64,000 nt of DNA. Origin: Tenacibaculum sp. AHE14PA. Its GTDB lineage: Bacteria > Bacteroidota > Bacteroidia > Flavobacteriales > Flavobacteriaceae. The position numbers were made by a program, and so were the translations under genes. Positions 37,321 to 47,024 of the stretch are shown here, piece after piece; position 1 is the stretch's first letter, and the number at the start of each line of letters is the position of its first letter. Location: the NCBI RefSeq assembly GCF_019278465.1, contig NZ_CP058983.1:2293501-2357500 (forward strand), in the 5' to 3' direction. The notes beneath the pieces are model-generated. The model searched no databases and had not been told where the DNA came from. It saw nothing but the letters and a program-made list of their open reading frames with translations.

Positions 37321-38087
37321 TTAAGATTTTTAGGTAGTTCTTTAAAATTATTTAAATACAACGTCCAATCATAATCATTAAACTTAAGTTTTTTTGGTTT
37401 GGTTGGCGTTATTCCGTAGTTTTTTAAAATTTCACGAGCGCCAGATTTACCACCAAAATCACCTCTAAACCAAGAAATTAATGCCGAAGAACTAGCGGTT
37501 TCATTTTCTTTATTAAAAGTAGTATGTTGTTTTAAATAATTGGTAACCATATAATCTAGTTCATCATTTAAGTTATTTAAAGAAAAAATAGCAACTGGCG
37601 GACAACTTTTGGCACCACAGTTTAATACAAAGTGAATTCTCCAATCAATATCATCAACCCTTAATTTTCTTTCCCATTTAGCTCTAAAAGGTTTTCTTAA
37701 ATAACCTAAACTAATTTTACATCTCGATTTTCTAAGAATACCGTGCTCTACATCATCAAAAGATAATATTTCACCAGCAATTTTAATTCTTTTAGTTTTA
37801 AAAAAAGATCCTTTATCATCAAATAAACTAGGGTTTTTATTTAAATGTATTTGAATAAAAGCGTTATATATGTTAATCCAAAAAGCTTTTTTATGCTTAT
37901 CTTTAGGCAGTTGAGTTAGCAAATTGGTTAACGTACTTTTTTCGAGTATAGAAATTTCTTCCTCATACGATTCACCATTTACGATACGAGTTAACAAGTC
38001 TTGCGATGTTTTTATATAGTCTGTTTTATTTTGCGCAATAAGAGTGCACGTAAGAAACAAAAAAATACTAAAGAAATAGTTTTTCAT
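37317..38087 (-). CDS. Secreted DUF547 protein
   Basis: The 256-residue product has a signal peptide (MKNYFFSIFLFLTCTLIAQ) and the DUF547 domain, marked by FWINIYNAFIQIHL and by IHFVLNCGAKSCPPVAIF with its conserved Cys residues and Pro pair. The fold is related to papain-like/transglutaminase proteins, but activity has not been shown for this kind. It is divergent from the glycosyltransferase gene 20 bases away. Confidence 0.88.
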   Translation of the reverse strand: MKNYFFSIFLFLTCTLIAQNKTDYIKTSQDLLTRIVNGESYEEEISILEKSTLTNLLTQLPKDKHKKAFWINIYNAFIQIHLNKNPSLFDDKGSFFKTKRIKIAGEILSFDDVEHGILRKSRCKISLGYLRKPFRAKWERKLRVDDIDWRIHFVLNCGAKSCPPVAIFSLNNLNDELDYMVTNYLKQHTTFNKENETASSSALISWFRGDFGGKSGAREILKNYGITPTKPKKLKFNDYDWTLYLNNFKELPKNLN

Positions 38088-38107
38088 AATTTTAAATTAA
38101 TGTATTT

Positions 38108-38812
38108 ATGCTAATAAGCATTATTATTCCTGTTTATAATGAACAACACAACTTACTTAAAAAGCTGTCTTTTTTAAATGAAATAGCTTACAAGAAACCA
38201 GTTGAAATCATTATTTCAAATTCGCCCGAAACTACAGATGATACCATTAATGTATGCAAAAAATTCGACAATGTATTGTTTTACAACAGTCCTAAAAAGG
38301 GTAGGGCCGTACAAATGAATTATGGTGCAGCTAAAGCAACGGGTGATATTGTTGTTTTTTTACATGCTGATGTTCAGTTACCAACTAATTTTTATGAAGA
38401 AATAATACAAGCAATTAATAATAATTATAAGGCCGGATTTTTTTCTTATAATTTTGATAGATCGTCTTTTTTGTTAAATATAAATAGTTATTTCACAAAA
38501 AAAGATAGCCTACTTGCTGGCGGTGGCGATCAATGTCAGTTCTTTTTAAAAACAATTTTTAACGAGCTAAATGGATTTAATGAAGATTACTGTATTATGG
38601 AAGATTTTGAAATGATAGATAGAATAAGAGATAAGAATATTAAATATACCGTTATTCAATCTAAAGCAACGGTAAGCGCTAGAAAGTACGATAATAATTC
38701 GTGGTTAAAGGTAAATTTAATAAATGGATATGTTTTTATGTTATATAAATTTGGCGTGAAACCATTAATACTAAGAAAAAAATATCAGAATTTATTAAGG
38801 GAAACGGTGTAG
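38108..38812 (+). CDS. Family 2 glycosyltransferase, TIGR04283 type
   Basis: The 234-residue product starts MLISIIIPVYNEQ and has the donor-binding acidic motif FLHADVQLP, a GGGDQCQFF segment and an ED motif (CIMEDFEMIDR). This matches the GT2 subgroup labelled arsenosugar biosynthesis-associated glycosyltransferase. None of its usual partner genes is nearby, so that pathway is not implied. No membrane helices are seen. Confidence 0.82.
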   Translation: MLISIIIPVYNEQHNLLKKLSFLNEIAYKKPVEIIISNSPETTDDTINVCKKFDNVLFYNSPKKGRAVQMNYGAAKATGDIVVFLHADVQLPTNFYEEIIQAINNNYKAGFFSYNFDRSSFLLNINSYFTKKDSLLAGGGDQCQFFLKTIFNELNGFNEDYCIMEDFEMIDRIRDKNIKYTVIQSKATVSARKYDNNSWLKVNLINGYVFMLYKFGVKPLILRKKYQNLLRETV

Positions 38813-39319
38813 TTACCCCATATCCATATAACTAATCTTAGTAATAATATTAGTTGCTTGATCGAATTCTATATATACAAAACTATCACAATCTTCACAA
38901 ACTGAATATAAAATACTCTTAGAACCATTTCGGCCAACACTAAAAACAACAGTACCTAGTTTACTAATATTATCTCCAACAGTAACCGCAATATTTTTTA
39001 TATTTAAAGACGATTCACTGCTATTAATTTCAAAAGATTCTATATAAGGTTTACTTCTTCCTAAAGTAGAGAAATCTACTTTAAGTCCTTTAAAAACAAA
39101 ATAATAATAGTTTTCATTTTCATCAACATTATAAGAAGTTACTGCACCTAATAAGTTTTCTACAGCAGCTTGTTTTCCTTTAGTTTTTTTAAGGTCGTTT
39201 AATGTGGTATTGTTTATTTTAATACCTTCAAATTCTGAAGATTTTACAATATTAGTTGTTTGACTTTTAGCAATAAAACTACTGATTAGAAATATAAATA
39301 CAAATAATTTTTTTTTCAT
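38813..39319 (-). CDS. Secreted protein of unknown function
   Basis: The 168-residue product has a signal peptide (MKKKLFVFIFLISSFIAKSQ) and a mixed alpha-beta mature part with no recognised motif. Two Cys close together (SVCEDCDSFVYIEF) near the C-terminus might bind metal or form a disulfide. Its stop abuts the end of the convergent glycosyltransferase gene. I do not recognise the family. Confidence 0.65.
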   Translation of the reverse strand: MKKKLFVFIFLISSFIAKSQTTNIVKSSEFEGIKINNTTLNDLKKTKGKQAAVENLLGAVTSYNVDENENYYYFVFKGLKVDFSTLGRSKPYIESFEINSSESSLNIKNIAVTVGDNISKLGTVVFSVGRNGSKSILYSVCEDCDSFVYIEFDQATNIITKISYMDMG

Positions 39320-39399
39320 TTTTTAGGGGAATATAAAAATTTTAAGCACGCCAAAGATATAACACTTTTTGTTGTGAGCAATTACAGTGTGTAAAATGA

Positions 39400-41046
39400 C
39401 TAGTTAAAATTTACGGCTAATTTTATTTTACTTTCTAATTCTTCTTGATGTTTACTTTTTTCTAATTCAGACCAATTAAAATATGTAGTAAATTCATTTA
39501 AAACATCATTTTTATAACTATCTACACTAGGTTTATCAAAAAATAAGCGGCCAGTTCTACGCATAAAAAAATCGGTGGGAGTACAAGTCATTTCATGTTG
39601 AATGGTAAACCAAATTTCAGCTTTTAATAAACGAAGTTCTACATTACTTTCTTTTAACTCATCAAATTTATCTATAATTATGGCTGTTTGTTTTCCGTAA
39701 TTGTGCACCAAATAAGCAGCTTCAGTTTTTGTAAAACCTTTATTTTTTAAATTTTTATATACTTGATTTATGTATAAGTCTACCGATTTGTAGTTTTGAA
39801 AAGGACCACCGGCTAAAATAATATCTTCAGTTTGTATGGTATCAAATTCAACATTAAAACGTCTAACCATTTTCTTAGCAACTAAATCAACAATACGCTC
39901 AGCCATTTTACGATAACCGGTTAATTTACCCCCGGCAATAGAAATTAGCTTGGTATCAGAAACAAAAATTTCATCTTTACGAGATAATTCTGATGCAGAT
40001 TTACCTTCCTCATGAATTAATGGTCGTAAACCTGCCCATGAAGATTGAATATCATCTAAAGTTAATTCGATACCAGTAAACATATTATTCACAGCTTCAA
40101 TTAAATAGGTGGCATCAATAATATTGGTTTCTACGGTGTTTTTATCTTCTTGAAAATTAGTATCTGTGGTACCGAAATAAGTTACTTTACCACGCGGTAT
40201 TGCAAACATCATTCTACCATCTGGAACATCAAAATAAACGGATTGTTTTATAGGTAATTTTTCATGAGCAACAACTAAATGAACTCCTTTTGTTAAATGA
40301 AGTCTTTTGCCAATTTTAGAGTTGTTAATTTGTCGTAATTCATCTACCCATGGTCCTGCAGCATTAACTACATATTTTGCTTTAATTTCGTATTCTTGGT
40401 TAGAAAAAATATCAGAAACCTTTACGCCAACTACACGTTTATTTTCATAAATAAACTCATTGGCTTTGGTATAATTAAGTATTTGTGCGTTGTATTGGCT
40501 AGCTGTTTTTAGTACTTCTATTGTTAAACGTGCATCATCTGTACGATACTCTGCATAATAACCAGCACCTCTTAATATATTTTTAGGTAAAAGAGGTTCT
40601 TTGTTAAGAGCTTCCTTTTTATCGAGCATTTTACGTTTATCATCACCTTCTACAGAGGCCAAAACATCGTACACTTTTAATCCGATAGAGGTTAACCAAG
40701 ATCCATAAGTTCCTCCATCAATTAAAGGAAGAATCATTTTTTCGGGAATTACTAAATGAGGTGCTATTTTATGAACAATTGCTCGTTCGGTACCCACTTC
40801 TTTTACCAACCAAAAATCGAATTGTTTTAGGTAACGTAAACCACCGTGAATTAGTTTTGTTGATTTACTTGAAGTACCAGAAGCAAAATCATTTTTTTCA
40901 ATTAAAGCAACTTTCATTCCTCTAGATGCAGCATCTAAAGCTATCCCTGCGCCGGTAATTCCTCCACCAATAATTAAAATATCAAATTCGGTTTCTTGTA
41001 ATTCTTGTTGAATGTTTTTTCGATTGAAAAAAGAAAAGTGGTTCAT
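39400..41046 (-). CDS. glpD: Glycerol-3-phosphate dehydrogenase/oxidase
   Basis: GlpD oxidises glycerol 3-phosphate to dihydroxyacetone phosphate with FAD and passes electrons to quinone. The product is 548 residues from the ATG at 41046. The FAD-binding motif DILIIGGGITGAGIALDAASRG is near residue 22, followed by GTSSKSTKLIHGGLRYL, the typical GlpD signature. The DUF C-terminal cap follows. The frame is open to 41067, but a promoter box lies at 41072-41065 and overlaps that upstream start, so I choose the downstream ATG. glpK and glpF are not in the window. Confidence 0.93.
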   Translation of the reverse strand: MNHFSFFNRKNIQQELQETEFDILIIGGGITGAGIALDAASRGMKVALIEKNDFASGTSSKSTKLIHGGLRYLKQFDFWLVKEVGTERAIVHKIAPHLVIPEKMILPLIDGGTYGSWLTSIGLKVYDVLASVEGDDKRKMLDKKEALNKEPLLPKNILRGAGYYAEYRTDDARLTIEVLKTASQYNAQILNYTKANEFIYENKRVVGVKVSDIFSNQEYEIKAKYVVNAAGPWVDELRQINNSKIGKRLHLTKGVHLVVAHEKLPIKQSVYFDVPDGRMMFAIPRGKVTYFGTTDTNFQEDKNTVETNIIDATYLIEAVNNMFTGIELTLDDIQSSWAGLRPLIHEEGKSASELSRKDEIFVSDTKLISIAGGKLTGYRKMAERIVDLVAKKMVRRFNVEFDTIQTEDIILAGGPFQNYKSVDLYINQVYKNLKNKGFTKTEAAYLVHNYGKQTAIIIDKFDELKESNVELRLLKAEIWFTIQHEMTCTPTDFFMRRTGRLFFDKPSVDSYKNDVLNEFTTYFNWSELEKSKHQEELESKIKLAVNFN

Positions 41047-41064
41047 AGCTAGCTTTTTATTTAA

Positions 41065-41072
41065 CAAAAGTA
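41065..41072 (-). promoter_or_regulatory. -7 box of glpD
   Basis: TACTTTTG on the minus strand, 18 bases before the ATG at 41046. A TTG lies 23 bases further up, at the long end of the allowed spacing. Confidence 0.5.
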
Positions 41073-41099
41073 AGAATAAAATAAAGTAAAAAACACAAA

Positions 41100-41128
41100 A
41101 AAAAAGGCTGAATAAATTCAGCCCTTTA
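41100..41128. terminator. Terminator downstream of the YHS protein gene
   Basis: GGCTGAAT and ATTCAGCC flank a 2-base centre, preceded by a long A run on the plus strand, which is a T run for the leftward YHS gene ending at 41156. Confidence 0.8.
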
Positions 41129-41155
41129 TAGTTGCCCCCGCAACGAATAAATCAA

Positions 41156-41602
41156 TTACTGATTTACTCTTAACCAATTTATATCTGCTTGTTTTTTTAA
41201 TTTTTCTGCGCCTTCTTGTTGCCAAGATTTTAAGGTATTGTTTATCCACGAATTATAAAACAAGTAGAGTTTGCCATCTCTTATTTCAAAATTTTCAGGA
41301 TCAATAGCTACCTTTTCACCTTTTTTCCCCATTGCATATGCACAATAGCCACCATATTGCGGAATGTATTTTGTAGGATTTACTTTAAATAGCTTGAGGT
41401 TTTTTTCTGAAGAAAACTTAAATTTAGTACCATCGAAGGTAGTAGTAAGTTTCTTTTTACCTTCTAAAGGTTCTTTACTTGTAAAGTAAGAAACAACATC
41501 GTAACCTTCAGCAACATATCCACTTGTTGTGTTATAGTCTGTTTTTTGAGCTACTAACACAGTAGAAATTACTAGTAAAAAAAGAGTTATAAATTGTTTC
41601 AA
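41156..41602 (-). CDS. Secreted YHS-domain protein
   Basis: The 148-residue product has a signal peptide (MKQFITLFLLVISTVLVAQ) and the YHS domain: GYDVVSYF near residue 35, FKFSSEKNLKLFKVNPTKYIPQYGGYCAYAM. YHS domains are metal-related modules; secreted versions are frequent in marine Bacteroidota. The tail (YFY.SWINNTLKSWQQEGAE) also fits family members. It is probably transcribed alone. Confidence 0.88.
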   Translation of the reverse strand: MKQFITLFLLVISTVLVAQKTDYNTTSGYVAEGYDVVSYFTSKEPLEGKKKLTTTFDGTKFKFSSEKNLKLFKVNPTKYIPQYGGYCAYAMGKKGEKVAIDPENFEIRDGKLYLFYNSWINNTLKSWQQEGAEKLKKQADINWLRVNQ

Positions 41603-41742
41603 AAAAAATGAATTTAATGTTGTAGTCGATAAGTTCTTAACTAACTTACAGCTTTTAAAAAAAGATTTTCAATTATAGAAAACATAAATTGAAGTAATAG
41701 ATAACAGTTTTAAAAATTAACTTTAAAAGAAAAAATTAAAGT

Positions 41743-42717
41743 CTATAAAACCATTAGGTTGCAACCTCTAATATCAGAATTATCGAACCTACCAATAATT
41801 TCAAAACTATTATCGGTATGTATTTTACCTAAATCTTGCGTAGCAATAAAGGAACAAGAATTATAATTTGCTAAATCAATAACGTTAATACCGCCCGATT
41901 TTTCTTTTGGTAAAATTGTTAATGAATCTTCGGTGTCTCGAGTTAAAAAGCGCATCCAAGGCGGACAATTAAAAACACCATTTCCTTTAGAGTAACCTTG
42001 ACTTAATAACTCTGTCATACCATATTCAGAATGTATTTTTTTTACACCAAATCCCTTAGAAAGTATAGTATGTAGCTCGTGACGAACGAGTTCTTTTCTT
42101 CTCCCTTTCATGCCACCAGTTTCCATAATAATGGTGTTTTTAAGGTTAAAAGTATGCTTTTCAATTAAATCTAACAGAGCAAAAGAAACGCCAATAAGTA
42201 ATATTTTTTGACCTTTTTTATCTAAATCTATCAGTTTTTTGGTTAATTCATCTAAATTATCAAGATAAAATCCACTTTCTGCTTGTTTTGATTTTTTTAT
42301 CAAATCATTAGCCATATATACTAATGAAGATCCTTTACGTTCTAAATAATTAGGTAATAAAGCTAAAACTACGTACTCTTCTATATTGCCGTAAAAATGC
42401 TTAAAACCATTTAAGTAACTTTCTTCATACCACGATAAATCTGTAACTAAATGCTTACTTGTTATACTACCTGTGGTACCAGAACTTGAAAACGTTTCTT
42501 GAACTTTATCAGTAGATGAAAGTATTTTTTTAGTTTTAAAAAACTCAATTGGTAAAAAAGGAATCTGTTCTATAGAAGTAACATCACTTGGATGAACATA
42601 TAATAAATCACAAAAAGAACGATATACTTTATTATTAGTAAACTGATGTTTAAAAACACGTAAAGCTACTTTGGTAAACTCTTCTTCAGACTGTATGTTA
42701 AAAAATTGCTCTTTCAT
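41743..42717 (-). CDS. LuxE-like acyl-protein synthetase/acyltransferase
   Basis: The 324-residue product resembles the acyl-protein synthetase LuxE. It has the AMP-binding-type segment TFSSSGTTGSITSKH (near residue 75), IHSEYGMTELLSQGY (near 235) and a short C-terminal region. LuxE activates a fatty acid with ATP and holds the acyl group on a Cys. There is no luxC, luxD or luciferase gene here. It probably activates an acid for another purpose. It is divergent from the aldehyde dehydrogenase gene. Confidence 0.78.
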   Translation of the reverse strand: MKEQFFNIQSEEEFTKVALRVFKHQFTNNKVYRSFCDLLYVHPSDVTSIEQIPFLPIEFFKTKKILSSTDKVQETFSSSGTTGSITSKHLVTDLSWYEESYLNGFKHFYGNIEEYVVLALLPNYLERKGSSLVYMANDLIKKSKQAESGFYLDNLDELTKKLIDLDKKGQKILLIGVSFALLDLIEKHTFNLKNTIIMETGGMKGRRKELVRHELHTILSKGFGVKKIHSEYGMTELLSQGYSKGNGVFNCPPWMRFLTRDTEDSLTILPKEKSGGINVIDLANYNSCSFIATQDLGKIHTDNSFEIIGRFDNSDIRGCNLMVL

Positions 42718-42854
42718 AAAGGGCTACAAAAATAGTGTTATAAATGATATTACTTTTTAAATTTACCCATAATATATTTTAAAATAACATATTTTGTTTG
42801 ATTTTAAACAAAACAGATAAAAATGTTTAATTTATAGAAGTGTGAAATTATTCG

Positions 42855-42862
42855 TAGTTTTG
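42855..42862 (+). promoter_or_regulatory. -7 box of the aldehyde dehydrogenase gene
   Basis: TAGTTTTG fits TAnnTTTG and lies 36 bases before the ATG at 42899. It lies inside the long upstream extension of the frame, which supports the later start. Confidence 0.45.
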
Positions 42863-42898
42863 TTTTTTTATTTTAAACACCTAAAATTACAATATATA

Positions 42899-44440
42899 AT
42901 GGCAGATTTTGGTATCAAAGAAGCTTTAGCTCAATTAGGAGTAAAAGATATTAATGAAGGAACCTCTACAGGTTCTAATAACTTTTCTAACGGAGAAATT
43001 ATTGAAAGTTACTCACCAGTTGATGGGAAACTAATCGGTAAAGTAAAATCTACGACAAGAGAAGATTATGATAAAGTAATGGAAACGGCTACAGAGGCAT
43101 TTTTGTCTTTTAGAAATATGCCTGCTCCACAAAGAGGAGAAATTGTACGTCAGTTTGGTAATAAATTAAGAGAGTTAAAAGAACCATTAGGTAAGTTAGT
43201 TTCTTACGAAATGGGTAAATCTTTACAAGAGGGTTACGGTGAAGTTCAGGAAATGATCGATATCTGTGATTTTGCTGTTGGTTTATCACGTCAGTTAAAC
43301 GGACAAACAATTCCGTCTGAACGTCCAGGGCATGTAATGAGAGAACAATGGCACCCAATTGGTGTAGTTGGTATTATCTCTGCGTTTAACTTTCCTGTTG
43401 CAGTTTGGGCTTGGAATACAGCTTTAGCATGGATTTGTGGTGATGTATGTGTATGGAAAGGTTCTGAAAAAGCACCTTTATGTTCTATCGCATGTCAAAA
43501 CATTATTGCAGATGTTTTAAAACAAAATAACTTACCAGAAGGTATTTCTTCTATCATTAACGGAGATTACAAAGTTGGTGAAATGATGACTACCGATACT
43601 CGTATTCCTTTAGTTTCTGCTACAGGATCTACAAGAATGGGAAGAATCGTTGGTGCAACTGTTGCGCAGCGTTTCGGAAAATCTTTATTAGAGTTAGGAG
43701 GAAACAACGCAATTATTATTACACCTACTGCCGATTTAAAAGTGGTAGTTCCTGGTGCAGTATTTGGTGCAGTTGGAACTTGTGGTCAACGTTGTACTTC
43801 AACAAGAAGATTAATTATTCACGAATCGGTTTACGATAAAGTAAGAGATGCAATTGTTGGTGCTTACGGGCAGTTAACTATTGGAAATCCTTTAGATGAA
43901 AAAAATCATATTGGGCCGTTAATCGACCACGATTCTGTAAACACATATTTAGCTGCAATTGAAAAGGCAAAAGCTGAAGGTGGTAACGTATTAGTTGAAG
44001 GAGGAGTTTTAGAAGGTGAAGGTTACGAAAGCGGATGCTACGTAAAACCAGCTATTATTGAAGCAGAAAATCATTTCGAAATTGTTCAGCACGAAACTTT
44101 TGCTCCGATTTTATATTTAATGAAATACTCAGGAGAAGTAGAAAATGCGATTGCAAAACAAAATGGTGTTGCGCAAGGATTATCATCAGCAATTATGACG
44201 AATGAAATGAAAGAAGCTGAAAAGTTCTTATCATATGCAGGATCTGATTGTGGTATTGCAAACGTAAATATTGGTACTTCTGGTGCTGAAATTGGTGGTG
44301 CTTTTGGTGGTGAAAAAGAAACTGGTGGTGGACGTGAGTCTGGATCTGATGCTTGGAAAGTGTACATGAGAAGACAAACAAATACTGTAAATTATTCTGA
44401 TGAATTGCCTTTAGCGCAAGGAATTAAGTTTGACTTATAA
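42899..44440 (+). CDS. ALDH7-type aldehyde dehydrogenase (aminoadipate-semialdehyde dehydrogenase-like)
   Basis: The product has 513 residues. The catalytic Cys is in GTCGQRCTSTRR, the Glu in LLELGGNN, and the NAD site in VSATGSTRMGR. KGSEKAPLCSIACQ and the C-terminal GGEKETGGGRESGSDAWKVYMRRQTNT are features of the ALDH7 (antiquitin/AmaB) group. Those enzymes oxidise alpha-aminoadipate semialdehyde in lysine breakdown. The upstream frame from GTG 42842 is hydrophobic and covers the promoter, so I use the ATG at 42899. Confidence 0.9.
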   Translation: MADFGIKEALAQLGVKDINEGTSTGSNNFSNGEIIESYSPVDGKLIGKVKSTTREDYDKVMETATEAFLSFRNMPAPQRGEIVRQFGNKLRELKEPLGKLVSYEMGKSLQEGYGEVQEMIDICDFAVGLSRQLNGQTIPSERPGHVMREQWHPIGVVGIISAFNFPVAVWAWNTALAWICGDVCVWKGSEKAPLCSIACQNIIADVLKQNNLPEGISSIINGDYKVGEMMTTDTRIPLVSATGSTRMGRIVGATVAQRFGKSLLELGGNNAIIITPTADLKVVVPGAVFGAVGTCGQRCTSTRRLIIHESVYDKVRDAIVGAYGQLTIGNPLDEKNHIGPLIDHDSVNTYLAAIEKAKAEGGNVLVEGGVLEGEGYESGCYVKPAIIEAENHFEIVQHETFAPILYLMKYSGEVENAIAKQNGVAQGLSSAIMTNEMKEAEKFLSYAGSDCGIANVNIGTSGAEIGGAFGGEKETGGGRESGSDAWKVYMRRQTNTVNYSDELPLAQGIKFDL

Positions 44441-44467
44441 GTCGATAATCGACATTTAATTATATTG

Positions 44468-44498
44468 AAAAGGCTTCACAATTTGTGAAGCCTTTTTT
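44468..44498. terminator. Bidirectional terminator
   Basis: AAAAGGCTTCACA and TGTGAAGCCTTTT flank a 3-base loop with six T following. It separates the aldehyde dehydrogenase from the convergent ankyrin gene. Confidence 0.9.
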
Positions 44499-44517
44499 AT
44501 TTAAAATTCGGGTTACT

Positions 44518-44901
44518 TTATTTTTCTAAGGCAGTAGCAATTACTTTATAAGCTGCATGTGCTTTAGACATTTTTGCATAATCTAAGGCTGTAAAATTTC
44601 CTTTATCCGATTTTGAATTTAGTTTAGCGCCTTTTTTAATTAATAATTTAACGATTGCTACTTTGTTATATCTAGCAGCAAACATTAACGGAGTTAACCC
44701 AGTAGATTTTCTGTTAATATTTGTTCCATTTTCAATCATTGCTTTAACAGCCTCGTAATTACCAGCTGTAATTAACTTACAAAAAGTATTAACTTTATAA
44801 TATTCGGTAGTAGTTTTTACGGTTGTTTTGTTTATTTCTGAAGCTGAAACAGTTCCAAAAGATAATGCGATTGCTAATACTGTAAATACAAATTTTTTCA
44901 T
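44518..44901 (-). CDS. Secreted ankyrin-repeat protein
   Basis: The 127-residue product has a signal peptide (MKKFVFTVLAIALSFGTVSA) and about three ankyrin repeats (NYEAVKAMIENGTNINRKS, GLTPLMFAARYNKVAIVKLLIKKGAKLNSKS, GNFTALDYAKMSKAHAAYKV). Ankyrin repeats bind other proteins; the partner in the periplasm is unknown. It is transcribed alone. Confidence 0.87.
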   Translation of the reverse strand: MKKFVFTVLAIALSFGTVSASEINKTTVKTTTEYYKVNTFCKLITAGNYEAVKAMIENGTNINRKSTGLTPLMFAARYNKVAIVKLLIKKGAKLNSKSDKGNFTALDYAKMSKAHAAYKVIATALEK

Positions 44902-45065
44902 GATATTATGTTTTTTAAGATTCGGTTTATATCTAAAAAGACGACGATCAAAAAAAAACGTTTCAGTAAAAAGAAAGACTTAACAAATATTTATGATTAC
45001 TTCTTAAAGTTTTATTAAATTAATAATCAGTTATTTAAGGATATGTAAAGTAGTTGATATTAAAT

Positions 45066-46925
45066 TTAGGTAGTTAAAAAACCTGCTATCAAATTAGGCA
45101 CTTGAGTTGTTTTTGGTGTTTTAAAATCGAAGTATTTATGTAAAGGAATATCAAATCCTTTATAATTTAAATAATTGTTTAAAGCCGTATTTAAGCCTTG
45201 GCTATATAAGTGATGTTCTGCTCCTGTTGGATCTTCGTGATACAAATCATTTTCAGCAAAACCTTTAAATTCTGGCCCAGTAATGTTAATTTCAAATTCA
45301 TCCGGATTTTTACCAACGGGGCTATGACTTGTACAAGCAAACATGTGCCAAAAAGCAGATTGAATACAATTGTTTTGAAATAACTGACGCACAACTTCTA
45401 AAGAATCAATGGTTTCTTGTGCTGTTTCTGTAGGAAAACCGAACATTAAATAAGCATGCACCATAATATTTTCATCAGAAAAAGCTTTGGTTACTCTAGC
45501 AACTTGTCCAATATCTACCCCTTTTTTCATTTTAGCTAATAACCTATCCGAAGCAACTTCTAAACCACCGGTAACGGCAATACATCCCGATTTAGAAAGT
45601 AAAGCACACAATTCTGGCGTAAATGTTTTTTCGAATCGAATGTTGGTCCACCAAGTAATATAAACTTTTCTTTCTAGCAGTTTATTTGCCAATGCTCTTA
45701 GCATTTTTGGCGGCGCAGCTTCATCAACAAAATGAAAACCTGTAATACCTGTTTCAGAGATTATTTTTTCGATTTTATTCACTAAATCATCAGCGGTTGT
45801 ATTTTGATAATTTCCAATATAATCTAACGTAACATCACAAAAAGAACACTGTTTCCAATAACATCCGTGAGAAATGGTTAATTTATTCCACTTTCCATCA
45901 GACCACATTCTGTGCATCGGATTCATGACATCTAAAAAAGATAAGTATTTATTTGTTGGAAGTCCTAGATAACTAGGCGCAGGCAAGTTTTTATGATGAA
46001 ATATGGTGTTTGGTATTTTATCAGCGTAAATAACTTTATTGTTTTTACAGATAAAAGTTCTTTCTAAACCATCTTCTTTTATTTTACCATCTAAAAACTC
46101 TGTGATTTTTAATAACGGACCTTCACCATCATCTAAAGTAATAAAATCTATAAAATCAAAAATTCTTGGGTCAGACAAACGTCTTAACTCAGTGTTACAA
46201 TAACCGCCACCCATACCTATTTTAATGGTAGGATATTTTTGTTTTATAAATTGTGCACAACGTAAAGCAGAAAATAAATTACCAGGAAAAGGCACTGTAA
46301 AACAAACTAAATCATAATTATCTTGTTGCAGTTTTTCTTCTAATAAATACAACATTTCATCTTCTATTAAGGTAGTTTCATATTGTAAAAACTCGTTAAT
46401 AGTATCGAAACTAGAGGCAGATCTTCCTAGTTGTTCTGCATAGCGTGTAAAAGAGAAAAACTCATCGACATTGGCGTTTATATAATCGCCTAATTCTTCT
46501 ACAAAGAGTGTTGCAATGTGTTTGGCTTTGTCTAAAATTCCTAGTTTTCCGAATTCGGTAGTTAAATCTTTATTTAGTTTAACACGCCTATGTCCGTGTG
46601 GTAAAAAATCTTTATGTACCATCTGATACGCTGCTGTAACTTCTTGTACGCGCAAATAATCCATAACAGAATCTACTTTATTTATGTATTCTTCTTTTTG
46701 TTTATCAACTAAAGGAAAATCACTATTACCAAGCATTTCTGCTTGCTTAAAAATAGCCTCTATAAATTCTTTGGTAAACACCGTAGTAAACAGCTCGATA
46801 CTTAAATCCATTTGCGTTGCTTTTACATCTTTAGACTCTAAAAAACCTTTAATGTATGCGGTTGCAGGATACGCAGTATTTAATTGTGTAAAAGGAGGTG
46901 TTACTAAAAGTGTGTTTATAGACAT
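45066..46925 (-). CDS. B12-binding-type radical SAM protein
   Basis: The product is 619 residues from the ATG at 46925. The N-terminal region (MSINTLLVTPPFTQLN...) and the following fold with ...LVCFTVPFPGNLFSALRCAQFIKQKYP...IGMGGGYCN are like cobalamin-binding radical SAM proteins. The iron-sulfur motif is HGCYWKQCSFC (a C-x4-C-x2-C variant, near residue 354), then GLEVASDRLLAKMKKG, a radical SAM beta-strand with SAM contacts. The substrate is unknown. The frame is open to 46943, but that lies in the promoter. Confidence 0.88.
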   Translation of the reverse strand: MSINTLLVTPPFTQLNTAYPATAYIKGFLESKDVKATQMDLSIELFTTVFTKEFIEAIFKQAEMLGNSDFPLVDKQKEEYINKVDSVMDYLRVQEVTAAYQMVHKDFLPHGHRRVKLNKDLTTEFGKLGILDKAKHIATLFVEELGDYINANVDEFFSFTRYAEQLGRSASSFDTINEFLQYETTLIEDEMLYLLEEKLQQDNYDLVCFTVPFPGNLFSALRCAQFIKQKYPTIKIGMGGGYCNTELRRLSDPRIFDFIDFITLDDGEGPLLKITEFLDGKIKEDGLERTFICKNNKVIYADKIPNTIFHHKNLPAPSYLGLPTNKYLSFLDVMNPMHRMWSDGKWNKLTISHGCYWKQCSFCDVTLDYIGNYQNTTADDLVNKIEKIISETGITGFHFVDEAAPPKMLRALANKLLERKVYITWWTNIRFEKTFTPELCALLSKSGCIAVTGGLEVASDRLLAKMKKGVDIGQVARVTKAFSDENIMVHAYLMFGFPTETAQETIDSLEVVRQLFQNNCIQSAFWHMFACTSHSPVGKNPDEFEINITGPEFKGFAENDLYHEDPTGAEHHLYSQGLNTALNNYLNYKGFDIPLHKYFDFKTPKTTQVPNLIAGFLTT

Positions 46926-46942
46926 ATATAATAAATAAAACA

Positions 46943-46950
46943 CAAAGATA
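46943..46950 (-). promoter_or_regulatory. -7 box of the radical SAM gene
   Basis: TATCTTTG on the minus strand, 17 bases before the ATG at 46925. No clear -33 TTG. Confidence 0.5.
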
Positions 46951-47024
46951 CTTTTTAAGGCAGTACTTTTTAGCTGATTTATTAAAACAGTTTTAACGTT
47001 TATAAAAGGATCTTTTTAAACAAC

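Noticed and set aside
38108..38812. An arsenosugar biosynthesis locus
   Set aside because: Only the glycosyltransferase of that label is present; no arsenic methyltransferase, radical SAM partner or ars genes are adjacent.
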